Positions 1 through 12,300 of a stretch of 64,000 nt of DNA are shown here, piece after piece. Origin of the DNA: Owenia fusiformis (Eukaryota > Annelida > Polychaeta > Sabellida > Oweniidae); the NCBI GenBank assembly GCA_903813345.2, contig CAIIXF020000001.1, positions 55,974,270 through 56,038,269 of the forward strand. The letters are read 5' to 3'. The position numbers and the translations under genes were made by a program. The stretch's first letter is position 1; each line of letters starts with the position of its first letter. Under the pieces are notes generated by a model that was not told the DNA's origin, searched no databases, and saw only the letters and a list, made by a program, of their open reading frames with translations.

Positions 1-522
1 TCAATCAAATTTACTTCAATCTCATCTTATAAAATACAATATTTTGTTTTGAGCATATTTTATGTAAACTGCCATAGATTCCATACCGGCCATTTACATG
101 TGCAGCATTGTTTCCATTCTTAAGTGTCACTTTTATTAATAACCATGTAACCATACTATCTTAACTCTGTTAGGCTTTCCACTGTTTCATCAGATTAGTT
201 GTTGAACACCTGGAGATTGTTTAATTAGTTCCGACCTTTAGATTAATCACAAGCAATGTTGCTCAGGAAAACAACTGTTTTAATTTGTACTGACGCAACA
301 AGAGAGAATTGCAAATTGTCTCCATGTCAGGTTAAGAGATTCACCCCTATTTGAGATGAAAATGAATTGACTGTAAAGTGAATTTAGTATTACGTATTTA
401 CATTTGAGACATAGACGTGGTCCTATTAAAGATTTTACATTCCTACATGCTATCAGCTAATTACTTTGTACATTTGGGAAACTGTCAGGCTTAAAATTGC
501 ATTTTTGAAGTGCTGAAAAAAG

Positions 523-656
523 TCAATATCGCTCCAACTTCTTACCAACAATGATACTCAGTATTCCATCTTGGATCTCATCATGTTCTACCATGGCAAT
601 GTCTTCATTTCTAACCAGAGATTGCAAGAAAGAAGATACAATGAGCATTGGAAATT
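523..656 (-). CDS. Candidate last coding exon of an unidentified gene
   Basis: Read on the - strand, 656 down to the TGA at 523-525 gives 43 codons plus stop after a possible acceptor (ATAG at 660-657). The peptide looks like real protein: it begins FPMLIVSSFL, has an acidic middle (EHDEIQDG) and ends IIVGKKLERY. The acceptor has a poor pyrimidine tract, so the 5' edge is uncertain. I do not recognise the family; the pattern of hydrophobic residues suggests amphipathic helices. It could be the 3' end of a gene lying mostly outside the window, or join the candidate exon at 3900-4049. It could also be chance, since 43 open codons are not rare. Confidence 0.35.
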
Positions 657-1210
657 CTATAATGTCTATCAATCAATGACACTGAAGTACAATAACTGGA
701 ATACACAGTGGTATAAATATTCCTGAGATTCAGGAAACTTTTTGGTATTTAGTCCCCTGCCTGCAATCCTGCATTGATATCTCTATTGGTAGAGGAAGCA
801 GTCCAAGTCAAATACATTTACAAGGAAATTGTCACCATCAAGAGCCAATATGTATGTTAAATGATAACCATATGACATGATAACCATGTGACAGTTCCCC
901 AAGAGCTACAGGTAACAGAGATGTTACATGAAACGCAATAGTACTTTTGCGAAGACATTCACGTATAGAATGGACTCTCATATTGCTATTGCCATTGTAT
1001 AAACCACATCACAACATACGCGGCCATTTCGTTTTGAATTTTCCAAAGAGGAATAGAGATACAATGATGTGGGTGTTGATGGAATGGCAAATTTTCAAAT
1101 CAAGGCACCAACTTTGGCTCTCATTTACAATGGATAAGAAGAACAATCTGCACCTTCAGTACATATTTGTCTTGTTGCATATATAAATAAAACCAGTATT
1201 TGCAGAATGG

Positions 1211-1230
1211 TATTGTATTGTATTGTATTG
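1211..1230. repeat. TATTG pentanucleotide microsatellite
   Basis: Four perfect tandem copies of TATTG followed by TA. No coding context. Confidence 0.8.
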
Positions 1231-1439
1231 TACATATCTATTGATTGGCAATTTGAGGACACACTTGAATGACACCCTAAGTTCAATTGACTTATTTATG
1301 TATCAATTGCTAATCTGAACTATATACATTATCAATGACAATGACTCTACTGATATGTGCCCTCTTGAAGGTGCACTTGAACCAATGAAGCACTGTCCAT
1401 AAACGGAGCACTCAAAATGAACATGTTATGACATTGAAG

Positions 1440-1830
1440 TCTCAAATATGAACAAGATTGTACAAAGGATACATGGGGAGCATGGATGGAGATATGTTGG
1501 CTTAAGTGCCAAATGGACTGAGAGAGACTAAAAAATATTAAAAACATGGTTAGAGGGGACATTAAAAAGTCCAACTGGTTGTAAGGAAATAAACCTCTAA
1601 CATCCAAGGCAATTAGCATGATGTAAACAACAAAGAAACAGTGTTTATGATGTCCCCATCTCTCTACTTTTCATGAACCATCATCACAGTCCAAACTCAA
1701 AAGATGGGAGTTTTCATTCATACTGGAGACATTGCAATACATGTTGAAGAACAAATTCAAAAAGAATACCAATACTCTTGACATGAAAAATAACTGTTGA
1801 TATAAGTATTCAAGATGGAACAATGAGCAT
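1440..1830. repeat. Degenerate interspersed repeat, related to 14410-14870
   Basis: The stretch about 1705-1830 matches about 14749-14870 in the same orientation, sharing runs such as TTTCATTCATACTG and CAATACATGTTGAAGAA. Weaker similarity extends upstream to about 1440. The second copy lies in the loop of the large inverted repeat at 12168-17327, so this is probably a fragment of the same mobile element family. The 90-codon frame seen here on the - strand is a by-product. Confidence 0.5.
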
Positions 1831-3379
1831 CTTTAAATCCTCGATGCAAGTACTAGTATACTCTGAACAGACCATTTTCTGTCCAGTTGATAATAATGTC
1901 ATCAGGCCTTCACACAACATGGTGGTCATCCCTAATAATATTATTTTGCCAGGCTTCATATCACTTAAATGTTTGGTTCAAAGGTTCAACTACCTGGATG
2001 CAACCTTATCCTGCTGATTTCAAAAAACAATCTCAAAAATATACAAATGTATTTTCATAGTATTTTTCTACCTACACTTTCAGAATATTGAATGATTAAT
2101 CCATATCCAATATAATGTTAAATATGATATTGGTTTAGCTGTGGTTAAATGGTCAGACTGCATTGTCTAAGATAAAAGCCTTATCACTTATCCACTTATT
2201 GAGTCCAGTCACTTATTTCTCTGACACATGGGATTTATGTTTTTAACAAGTGAGTCATTGAACTTAATACCCTTTTGAGGAATATTTGCAGTCCTATCAC
2301 ATGTACATGTAGAACAGTTTGATTCAGGAGACACGGGATATTTATTTTTTCACTCTTACTTGTTTCAAATTGAAGTAGGTCAAAACTTAAACAATTTTGA
2401 GAGGATGATACATTTGAACAACAAAATCTCAAAAATCGAAATATTGGTGAGGACCTTGTTTAGATCTGAGGATCTTATCGACCTTGGAAAATGTATTCAC
2501 ACTTATCATTTCTTCAATTAAAATAATTCAAAAGGTATTGATTAGTTGTTGCAAATGGGAGTCAAGACTCATTGATTTCATTTATTTATTCAATTAAGTA
2601 TTGGCTTATGGCTACCTGGTGTGACCTCAGTGTACGTGTAAAGTAAACTCAAGTTTGACTCACACAAACAAGGATAACATTTAGCTGGATTGTTTTTAAC
2701 ATGGCTTGATGGCTGCACCTATATTCATAACAATGAAAGTCTTATCTAGTGTTCATTTAACAAATGATAGATGTACAGTATGAGGGCGGATCAATTGTAA
2801 CATCACTCATGCTCATTTGCGTTTATGTATCCAGCGATGATTAATATTGGAGTCCTAAAGAGATAAGATATGAGACACAAGTGAAGAGTTAATAGCACAC
2901 TTTCTTTAACAATCACAGTGTGTTTAATAACTGTGTTATATAGGAGCATACCAACCAATCACTGGAATATATTACAGAGGAAAGTGACAGCTGAATATTG
3001 TCCTTCATGGGACATTGATTTTGTATATTGACCCTAGAGACTATTCAGTGAGCTCAAGACTTGTATATAAATGGAAAAATGCTCTTTTAGCCTGAAAGAA
3101 ACACAATACGATGCCAGCATAAATAAACCTAAATAAACCACAGAGATAACATTTACAAGGCAGTGGCATACACGTTGGATATTTACTAAGAAATATCATT
3201 TTTGACTGAAAAACAATTACAGCATGCTTGCTGAACTGTTAGACCTTGAAGGAAAGCATAACATAAAGGAGTACTGACTCTGATTTATTTGGCCTACTTT
3301 CATTCAGTGCTCTAAAAACTGACTGAACAATGTCATAAATATAAACTGTACATACAGGAATAGGTGCACACGAAGACTG

Positions 3380-6300
3380 ATGATTGCCAAACGCAAACTT
3401 GGATTAGGGGCAGGCCTCGGGCAGATGAACAGAGTGAACGCAAAATCTGCAGATCATCTACATATTATAGGGAAAGAATTTCATTTCTCGCCAACTTATT
3501 CTGGATCACACAATGATTTGTAAGTAATGTTTGGTACAGTAGAGGTCTTCACTTTTTTTATAATACAGGTAGTTTGATTTCGAGACTTTCATCTACAGCC
3601 TTTACTAGCAGCCTTTGAGCCTCAAGGAAGTAGAGAAGACTTCTCGGGCTTCAGGGCTGTAGGTGTGTTGTTTTCTATAGATGGCGCTAATGTTGACTTT
3701 AAATTGTGTTGGTGGTTTGAACTCATACTTTTCGCATTCTGGTCAGCCTCTGATAAAAAAACCTTTTTGGTAGATTTTAATGTGTGGGTACTGTCTTTTA
3801 ACCAGAGGGGAACAACCCTTATCGAAGTAACCTTCTACCCCTATTCCGACTTTCTATGATATGTAGTACTGAGGGGCGTGGATGGGGGGAGGGGGTTACT
3901 TTTACACAGCCTTGTTTTAACTGATCGGATTCTTCCTCATACTTTCTTAAGGCCTTTCTTATCTGTTCAGTTTTCAACAATGATCCATCTAGACCTTGGA
4001 TGTACAAGTTGATATCTCTTAACATTGTAATGAGTGAGATTTGAAGTGTCTGATGAAACCCAATGTAGTCTTGTATTATGCTTCTGATTAATCACTCAGG
4101 CTATTGTACTCAAATCAGTAGATGTGTTATTGTATGGGGAATACACAAAGGTTTGACACGAGATTATACCTGAGGGATAACACTGTAATGTTTCTCTGTT
4201 TCTAACATTGGTGTCTTTAATTTTCAATATTTATGTTTAAAAATGGATATTTATGTTTTATGTTATTTTAACTCGCCATGTGTTCCATTTGAGTATGGAG
4301 GCCAATATTGCAGTTTATTTTCGGAATATATAAATCCATGGGATACCCTTGTCAATGGTTTGATTTTCCTACCGCAAAAGAAAACTATCTCGTCGCGTTA
4401 TAAATGAATGCAAAGGGTATGTATGCATGAGTAAGATAAATATGTTATTTCATCTGCATTATTGATGAGTCTACCTGTACTTATTGATATAATATTGCTA
4501 TAATAGTTTATTGTATTGTAATCAGGAGATTTATGAATAGGTACAGTTTTTCCAACATCTCTTATTTTCTAAAAGAAGTATTTTATGACAGTCACGTTTT
4601 CAAACTAATCTATTGGGATTGAGAAACATTTGAAATGTCTTTCTTAACATTCAGTCATGTTTTATTTTTATGATAAACTGAAATGTAAGCCTTACTTGCT
4701 TTAATGGAAATTGAATTGCCTTTTCTCCATTTTCAATATGCTAAAGAATCATCCTCAGAAACGCTTATTACATGTTTGTGATAAAGTATTTGTAATATGT
4801 TGTGTGGTTACTTGACTCCATGTATCCGAGCCTAGTATATTAGGTATATGTAAATGAAGCTCACTTTTAAGGAGCCAAATCAGACTATCGCAAAGGTTGG
4901 TTATGTGGCATTCTGATAGTCATCACATTGTTCTGTTTCACTGGTTGAGATGAATGAGATGTCATGGTTTATTGTAATGGTTATGTGGAGTAAACCTTAT
5001 CATTGTATGTGGATGTGAAATGCTGTAGAATATTAGATGTCTATTTTTCTAAAAATGACAACAGTGTACGATTTAAACAATGTCATTATTTTCATGAAAT
5101 CATCAGTTTTCAAAACAAAAAAACGACACATTTAGTACTCTGTAAAGTAAATATGTTGAAATGTGAACATTTTCATCTGATTTTTTCAGAGTCCCATCTT
5201 AGTCTTCAGTCACCTAGAAGTGCAAATGGTTAAAACATAATTTCAAGGCATTATTTTAAGATTTCATAGCTATATTATTGTATTTGCTACCCTGTACACA
5301 GAGTCTAGTTATAAACTACCCTTTGCTTAGTACAGACTATATTACAGTTTAGCAGCCCCGCCCCCACGACCGATGCCCATGACAGCTCGGGTCATAAATC
5401 ATTTCAAACCTACCATGCTGACCGTTTTCTCAACCAATCAGTGAGCTGGAAGGAACATGTGTCAAAAGCATACAAAATAATTATGCTATTACGTCAGAGA
5501 AAATGACCATATATTGAAAGGTGTCCTTATTCCGACAACAAACTCTGAAGTGCGGTGAGTTCAGAGATTTATTGAAAACTGAAAGAGTGAAGACGAAGCT
5601 TTCTTTTTAGAAGTGAAATCGAACGAATGCAAAGGGTATGGATTTGCAATCAAATGTATATTAAATGATTGATTTCTGTGAATTAAACAAGTTGAAGAGG
5701 TCAACTGTGTTTTTGCCCCTCCTCAATGAAGAGCACGTCTGTGAATGTTCAGAACTTCAGAATTCTTAAAATTAATGTTATGTGGCACCTCTAGCAAATA
5801 AAATAATTAGTGTATGTTTGCCTCAAAAGAATTGATTAATTTACCATACCTACAGGGACCGATTACTTTCTATTATTCAGTTGATGTATTTTGATGTTTT
5901 CAGTTTCCCAAGCAGAGTATCCAGATACTCTTGATTGTCTGATTGTTTGATTGAATTCCCTTGTGATTGTTTTGTTCCTCACAAATTCACAGTTCCCCAA
6001 ATTGATGGTAATTTCAGTTCACAAATTTTATTTTCCTCATGGTGTAACATCAGAAAACCAATCGATGTCATATTATGAGATAGATAGATTTGTGACATAA
6101 TTATACAAACTAAAAGTAATATATTGAATGCATTTTTTCATTTTTCTATAAGTGTTTCAATAAGTGTTGCTTTGCTGATTGCTGTAAGTTGTTTTTGTCA
6201 TGATATTTGCTGATCATTGTGTAAACTTTTGCCGATCATTATGTATGTTTTGTTGAACATAATCTGATCATATTATTAAAATCTCAAGTGTGTGTAGCGC

Positions 6301-9300
6301 CATTTGCTTTAATACTGCAAGCTTTACTGTATAGAACTAAGAGAATATTAGATCATACCCTGGATAGTACTCATTTTTCATGAAATGCCTGCAGGAAATG
6401 TAGATTCATTAGGTGATCTATGGAGCTTTTATTATTTTTCATTTTTGAGGTATAATTGTTATTAGGGAAATCAGTGGCTGCACAGTGCACATTCAAAAGT
6501 ATTACAATTCTCTATTTTTAATTGTCACTTCATTTTATGACGATAGTTTTGTCATTTAAGATGGTTAATCTGCAGAAATCTACATTTCATTTATGAAACA
6601 TATCTTTGAGAATCAGGACCTTATCCATTTGTTTGACTTGGCTTCTTAAGAGAGTAGTTATTTTTAACTAACCTCTACACTCAGGGTACAAACCAATCAC
6701 ATCTTGGGTCACCTTTATCTTCCTACTTTACCAAATATATTAAGATTTGGATAAGGGCAACACTGGAGCTTGCTATACAGAAATGTGTATCATGACGCAG
6801 GCCCGTAGCCAGGATTTGCCAAGGGGGTTCACTTTTTGAAAAATTCAAGGGGGGGTTCACTTGTGACAATTTTGGTCCAAAGATTGCCAAAATCACTTGA
6901 AAAGTGCTCAGAATGGTGAAAAACTGCATGATTTTGAAAGATATTTTGGCCAGGGGGCTACGGCCTGATGACATGCTTCATACATTATATAGCCAGAACT
7001 GAAAGCTTGCTGTCATGGACATATAGACCTTAGTAGTACTTGTTTCCAAGTTTATTTCATGGTCATTATCTTATCAAGGTATTTTAAAATGATATCCTTG
7101 TTTAGTAATGAATATGTTATATAATGTACATATTACATGATGACTTGCAAGGTTTCTTCGTTTGTTCTCTTTCTTGTCAGAAAAATTTCATACCAACATG
7201 CATATCAGGATTTGAAAAAGTATGAAACCCTCTTTATGGTTATAAATGAAACGTGACTGAAATAGATTGTAGGAGTAAATATTTTCTCGCTTTTAATTGA
7301 TTCTATTCCAACTTGTCAGCAGTAATTGCAATGAGGCAACATTCTCAGCACTCTGTTATTAAGTAGACCACTCAAAGTAATTGCAACTTGACCCAGAAAT
7401 AAAAATGAGATTAGGAAAACAAAAACATTGTTGGCCTAGGATTTTGGGGGTCATGAAAACAGATTTCGGAAAAAACTATTGAACTGAAAATGATACATGA
7501 TGGTAGTACAAATGATGTATCTTCAATATTCTGTTCGATACATCCTCTAGATTTGCCTTCTACATTCTATTTTATATCAAGTATTGGTCAATAACAGTAA
7601 TTAGTAAATATAATTGAATGAGTAAATCCTTTCTTGATGTCTTGTTACACATCACTAATTATTTACTGAGCGTCAGTCACTTCAGGACAGACAATGATGA
7701 AACTCGCACTCGTCTATCTCTCTTCATTCGTATTCCTCTTAATTGATTTTTGTTCGAAAATACATTTCAGTAAATTATACTTGGACTCCATGAACCCATG
7801 CAACTTACAAATGGAGCTTAATCGATATTGTTTATAATAAAACACGCAAAATCAAATACATATACTCGTAATTATAGCCATATTTTGATTAATAGAAATG
7901 TCAGATAACGATTTAGGAAAGTAAAACTGTTTATACAGATATAATAACTCTATAATGGTAAGTGTCATGATACTGAGGTTCTCATGATGAAGCACTCTCC
8001 AATATATCAAAATACTGTATCAATCATCTATCAATAATTCACTATGCTTCACATTGGACCCTTGTGGGTTTCTTTTGATCAATAATGTAAGTGATCAAAA
8101 TTATTCACCACTGAAGAACCACTGAAATCCAAGGAGGATTGGCTCCCAGAATATTTTCCAACAATGAAAACGTCGAAATGTTGATATTTTCTGAAATAAG
8201 AACCGATTATAAATTCAAATCTAATTCAGTTTAATTCACTTAACCACTGAAACCCAAGAAGGATTGGCTCCCAGAATCAAAGTCGATATTTTCCAACAAT
8301 GAAAACGCCGAAATGTTGTTATTTTCTAAAATTATAACTGATTATAAATTCAAAATAAACAGTTCAAAAGATTTGAACCAATATCTCGATCATTCATTGT
8401 GAGTTTTGGAATTTTTCGTTACGAAATAAGACGAATTCACGATTCAAATGTTGAAGTGAACAAAATGGTAGCTGTTGGAATTCAAATTTTGTAGCACGAC
8501 ATCTCCATATATGGGATAATATATCAATGTTGCACTCTGGGAGCCTATCCTCCTTGACTGTAACCAGAATGAGGAAAAATATGGTATGCCACCTTTACAT
8601 GAACTAACTTTGATGTAAATATTAAAATATGTGTTTTGAGTGTGATTACCATATTGTATTTCTGTGTCAGTCTGACAGATTGTTCAAATTGTTAAAACTG
8701 ACAGATCCATTTTATAATCCAATTTTCATTATTATTGCAAGTTGTGTCAGGTTAATGCGATGAAGATCCCACTTCTGTAGTCTTGTAGCTTGATCAATAT
8801 TAGATCAATACTTCTTAGTTTGGGTGACCATGTATGAATAATTTATTTCATTGGGCCTTGGGAAGCAATCATTTCTCCAAGTAGAAAATGAGATCTGTCT
8901 AAAAAAGAATTTAATGAGTCATCAGGGCAAGTATCTAGAAATATATGCTGTCTTATAATAATTCGATATCATTTTGAAGGTCTGTAACAAGTGAAAACTA
9001 ATATGGTATAAAAATTTAAATGTAGCCATACACTAGTTGGACATCATATGATCAGACATCGAGGGAGACATCAAGTCGTAGTTGTAGTTGTGCACCCTAG
9101 TGACTGATATGCCATTTATATGACATCATTATTGAGTCAATAAAAGATATGTATATTATTGAGTACAAAGTCCAGACATTTCTATCAAAAATCAACGGAC
9201 ATTGTCCATTTTGTCAGATGTTGTGACTGCCAGACATTACCCGTTGTTGTCCAATTTTGTCTGTTTATGTCTTACGAAAAAATGAACATATTAATTCATT

Positions 9301-12300
9301 TCAACAGACATTACCAGACATATTAAGACCATTTAATCATGCGATGACCATTTTCTGACAAAATGGTGCTGTACTCTGGACACCATCGGACAAAACAGAA
9401 CAACATTGAACATTGTCATAGGAACAACTACAGACAAGTTTGAACCAAATGGATGAATGGAGAAAGCCTGGCAATGTCTAATTGGTATATGGCTAGCTTA
9501 GAAGGCCCTGATTTTATTAGATGTTAAAAACTATGAAATTGCGTTGTTTTCTTTTAAAATCAAAGAATTGATGGAAATAAATGAAAACCACTAAATAGGT
9601 TCTATCATATAGGAATTGTTTCTAATTTTTGGTTTTGGTGCCCATGCCCTTGCAAAGTAAATATCATTTGTTAAAGTAAGATAACCTCATTTAGAAAACG
9701 AATGCGTAATTAATGATGTCATCGATGTCACCAATGGGACATGATGACATCATCAACAGGGCAACAACTGACAATATACACACAGCTAGGAGATCTCTAC
9801 TTAACAATGACGCATTAGCACTGCTCAACAGATTTAACAGGAAAATAGATGTAGAAGTAATTGCCTTCTCAGTTGGAGTGAGACTGAATTGTTACTTATA
9901 GAGAATAATTTATGAAATTGCGTGTGTTTACTGGCAGAATAACTGATCCCTCTCTCAACTAGAATGAATAATGGAGTAAGGAAGTATGTATTATTTATTG
10001 GGAAAATGAGGCACCGGTAGTAGAAATGTCAATGACCTGTAGTCATGAAACTAGGTATAGGTCATTGCTCCTGGTTGGAGTATATTATGGAGTATATAGC
10101 TGGTTATAAGGGGCAAACCGGGAAATTGACAAAGAGAAGCCTTTTAACATTAACCCACTTTTTAAAAACTTAAGGCCTTTTTTTTGAAAAAGCTAAATTT
10201 CCCATCAAATGAGCCTCTTTAAAAACAAAGCCCTTGAAGGTTTATTTTTGCCCCCCTTCCCCATGTCGGTCAGTGGTCTATTCCATCTTTATTTACGAGG
10301 TTTCAGTTCATTATTAGAAAGATGCAACACCAGTAGCTCAAGAAAAAAACAACTTGAGTCAGAAATCAACAGTGAAAGTATTAATCAATGTCTTTATGCA
10401 GTCTAAAAACAGTAAAAGTGGCTAGTAAACAAGTCAATATTTCTTGAATAAAAAGTTCAGTATCAGTAAGTTCAAAACAATTCAGAGGTTAATTATGAGA
10501 ATAAATGAATAATTGAAATAATAGCGCTTAAGGTGCCATGGTACTTAACAGGAAATTTCTTTCGTCATCTCTTATCCGGGAACAGGATTTGAATGCACAA
10601 ACTGACTGCCCGATCGACATGGAAGTGCTATCTAAAAAGTTATTATTTGACAGCGAACCTTGAACTTGAAAAATGTTGTGGAAATACCACATTCTCTCTA
10701 GATTTTTATAATCATGCGGTTTCAAACCCTAACAAACATTTTGTGTTATTTCTTATGGATTTCACATTAAAACAATGAGTAGATAAACAGTATGAGGCAT
10801 TCATTTCTTTGTTTAAGCTTATGAATTGTAATTAAATCAAAATAAAAAAAACAACCAGAGATAAATGCTTATTTAATTGTGAAGATTTCTGCATTTTTTG
10901 AACTGGAAATTATTTTGCAGTTTATATCAGTTACAGACTTCCATTCTCTCAGACTGAGACTTCCACTATGGAAATGCATGACCTTTTCACAAATCTCTTA
11001 ATTTCCTTTTTTCAGATGAACATATTATTTCTATAAATATGCCTGGAATGAATTATCTTTTATATTACACAAACAGTAAAGTAATCAAAATTAAATCCAA
11101 TATCTCATTTTAACACACATTACGCAGGACAAGATATAAGAATAAAAAATGTAGATAATTTTTTTGCTTGCAAGATTTCAAAATTCTTTAAATAAACAGG
11201 CATTAAGGATCGTCTTCCTCCAGGATACATTGAATGGAAGCCCAGACCACAATATATTTTAGATTCCTGTTGTTTCCATTATATTAGCGCTTGTATTTCC
11301 TTTTGGTCCCAGAGCCCCAATGCTCATTGCTTCTTCGTCACTGATTTATTGTAACTACTTACTGGAAAACATTGGAAACACTTAGTTCCATTTGATCTAT
11401 ACTGTTATATTATGGCGAAGTGGTCTACTGAATTGAACAACATCAAAACAACTTAAGAATATAAGAAAGGAATATCTGGGAAAACAAAATATTCTTTAGT
11501 GGTACACAATTTTTATGAGATATTGTGGTTAATACTGTGATGTTGAATACTATTCTCGTGGATTCTCGCTATTGGGAGCTTTGTGTGTTAAGGTAAGTTC
11601 AATTTCAATGTCAACCTATTAGACTAATACGATATTAGGAGGTCTGTTGCATCTCAAGGTCAATATAATAGGCTATAGGCCATGGGGCCTAGCCAATGAT
11701 GTTTTAAAGGCCTAGCATCTTTCTGTTTCACCTGAAACATCTCAGGGCTGATAAGAAATGAGATGTCACAGTTTATCATAATAGACCAATAGGTCTTGGG
11801 GGAATTTTGTTTAACATTGGTCAGCATAGACTATTGTGAGCTCTGTTCAACATCAAGGTCAATTTAATAGGCCATTGGGAGCTTTGTAGAACTTAAAGGT
11901 CAACAATATAGGTTATTAGGCTGTTGGGAGCTCTGTCCAACATCAGGGTCAACATGAAAGCAATTTTATCTCTCATTATTCAGCTTATTGTTATTTTATC
12001 ACACCCACTTTCCAGTGTTATTGTTCTGTGTTAGGTGCGTTAATGTACATCTTGTTATCATTTGTCTCAGTTTGTTATTTACCATCAATCATCATCTCGG
12101 ATTTTATTATCAGTATGTGGTAATTAAACCTGTTCAATAATAGACAAGGTGCATTTTCATCTAGAGGAAATGTGGTAGGCGTTTAGTGTTAAAAGTGTTC
12201 TGACAAGTGTTTCTTATGTAACTTTTTATGCTGAATCCAAAAAACCATGTTGGCAAGCTGAAATATGATTATTTAACCCTTAAAATACCATGTTAGTCCC

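Larger units (their letters stand above)
657..3379. other. Upstream region with no assembled gene
   Basis: No exon could be supported on either strand. The stretch holds a 16-bp direct duplication (861-892), a TATTG pentamer array (1211-1230) and a degenerate copy of an interspersed repeat (about 1440-1830). In-frame stops are frequent. It should contain the 5' UTR and promoter of the TMCC transcript starting near 3380, but I found no convincing core promoter. Confidence 0.5.

Noticed and set aside
9713-9901. 62-codon frame ([12 protein letters not shown]...) as a TMCC first exon
   Set aside because: Its possible donor (before GTGAGA) ends in phase 0, not the phase 2 needed by exon 20891, and the exon at 3380 fits better.
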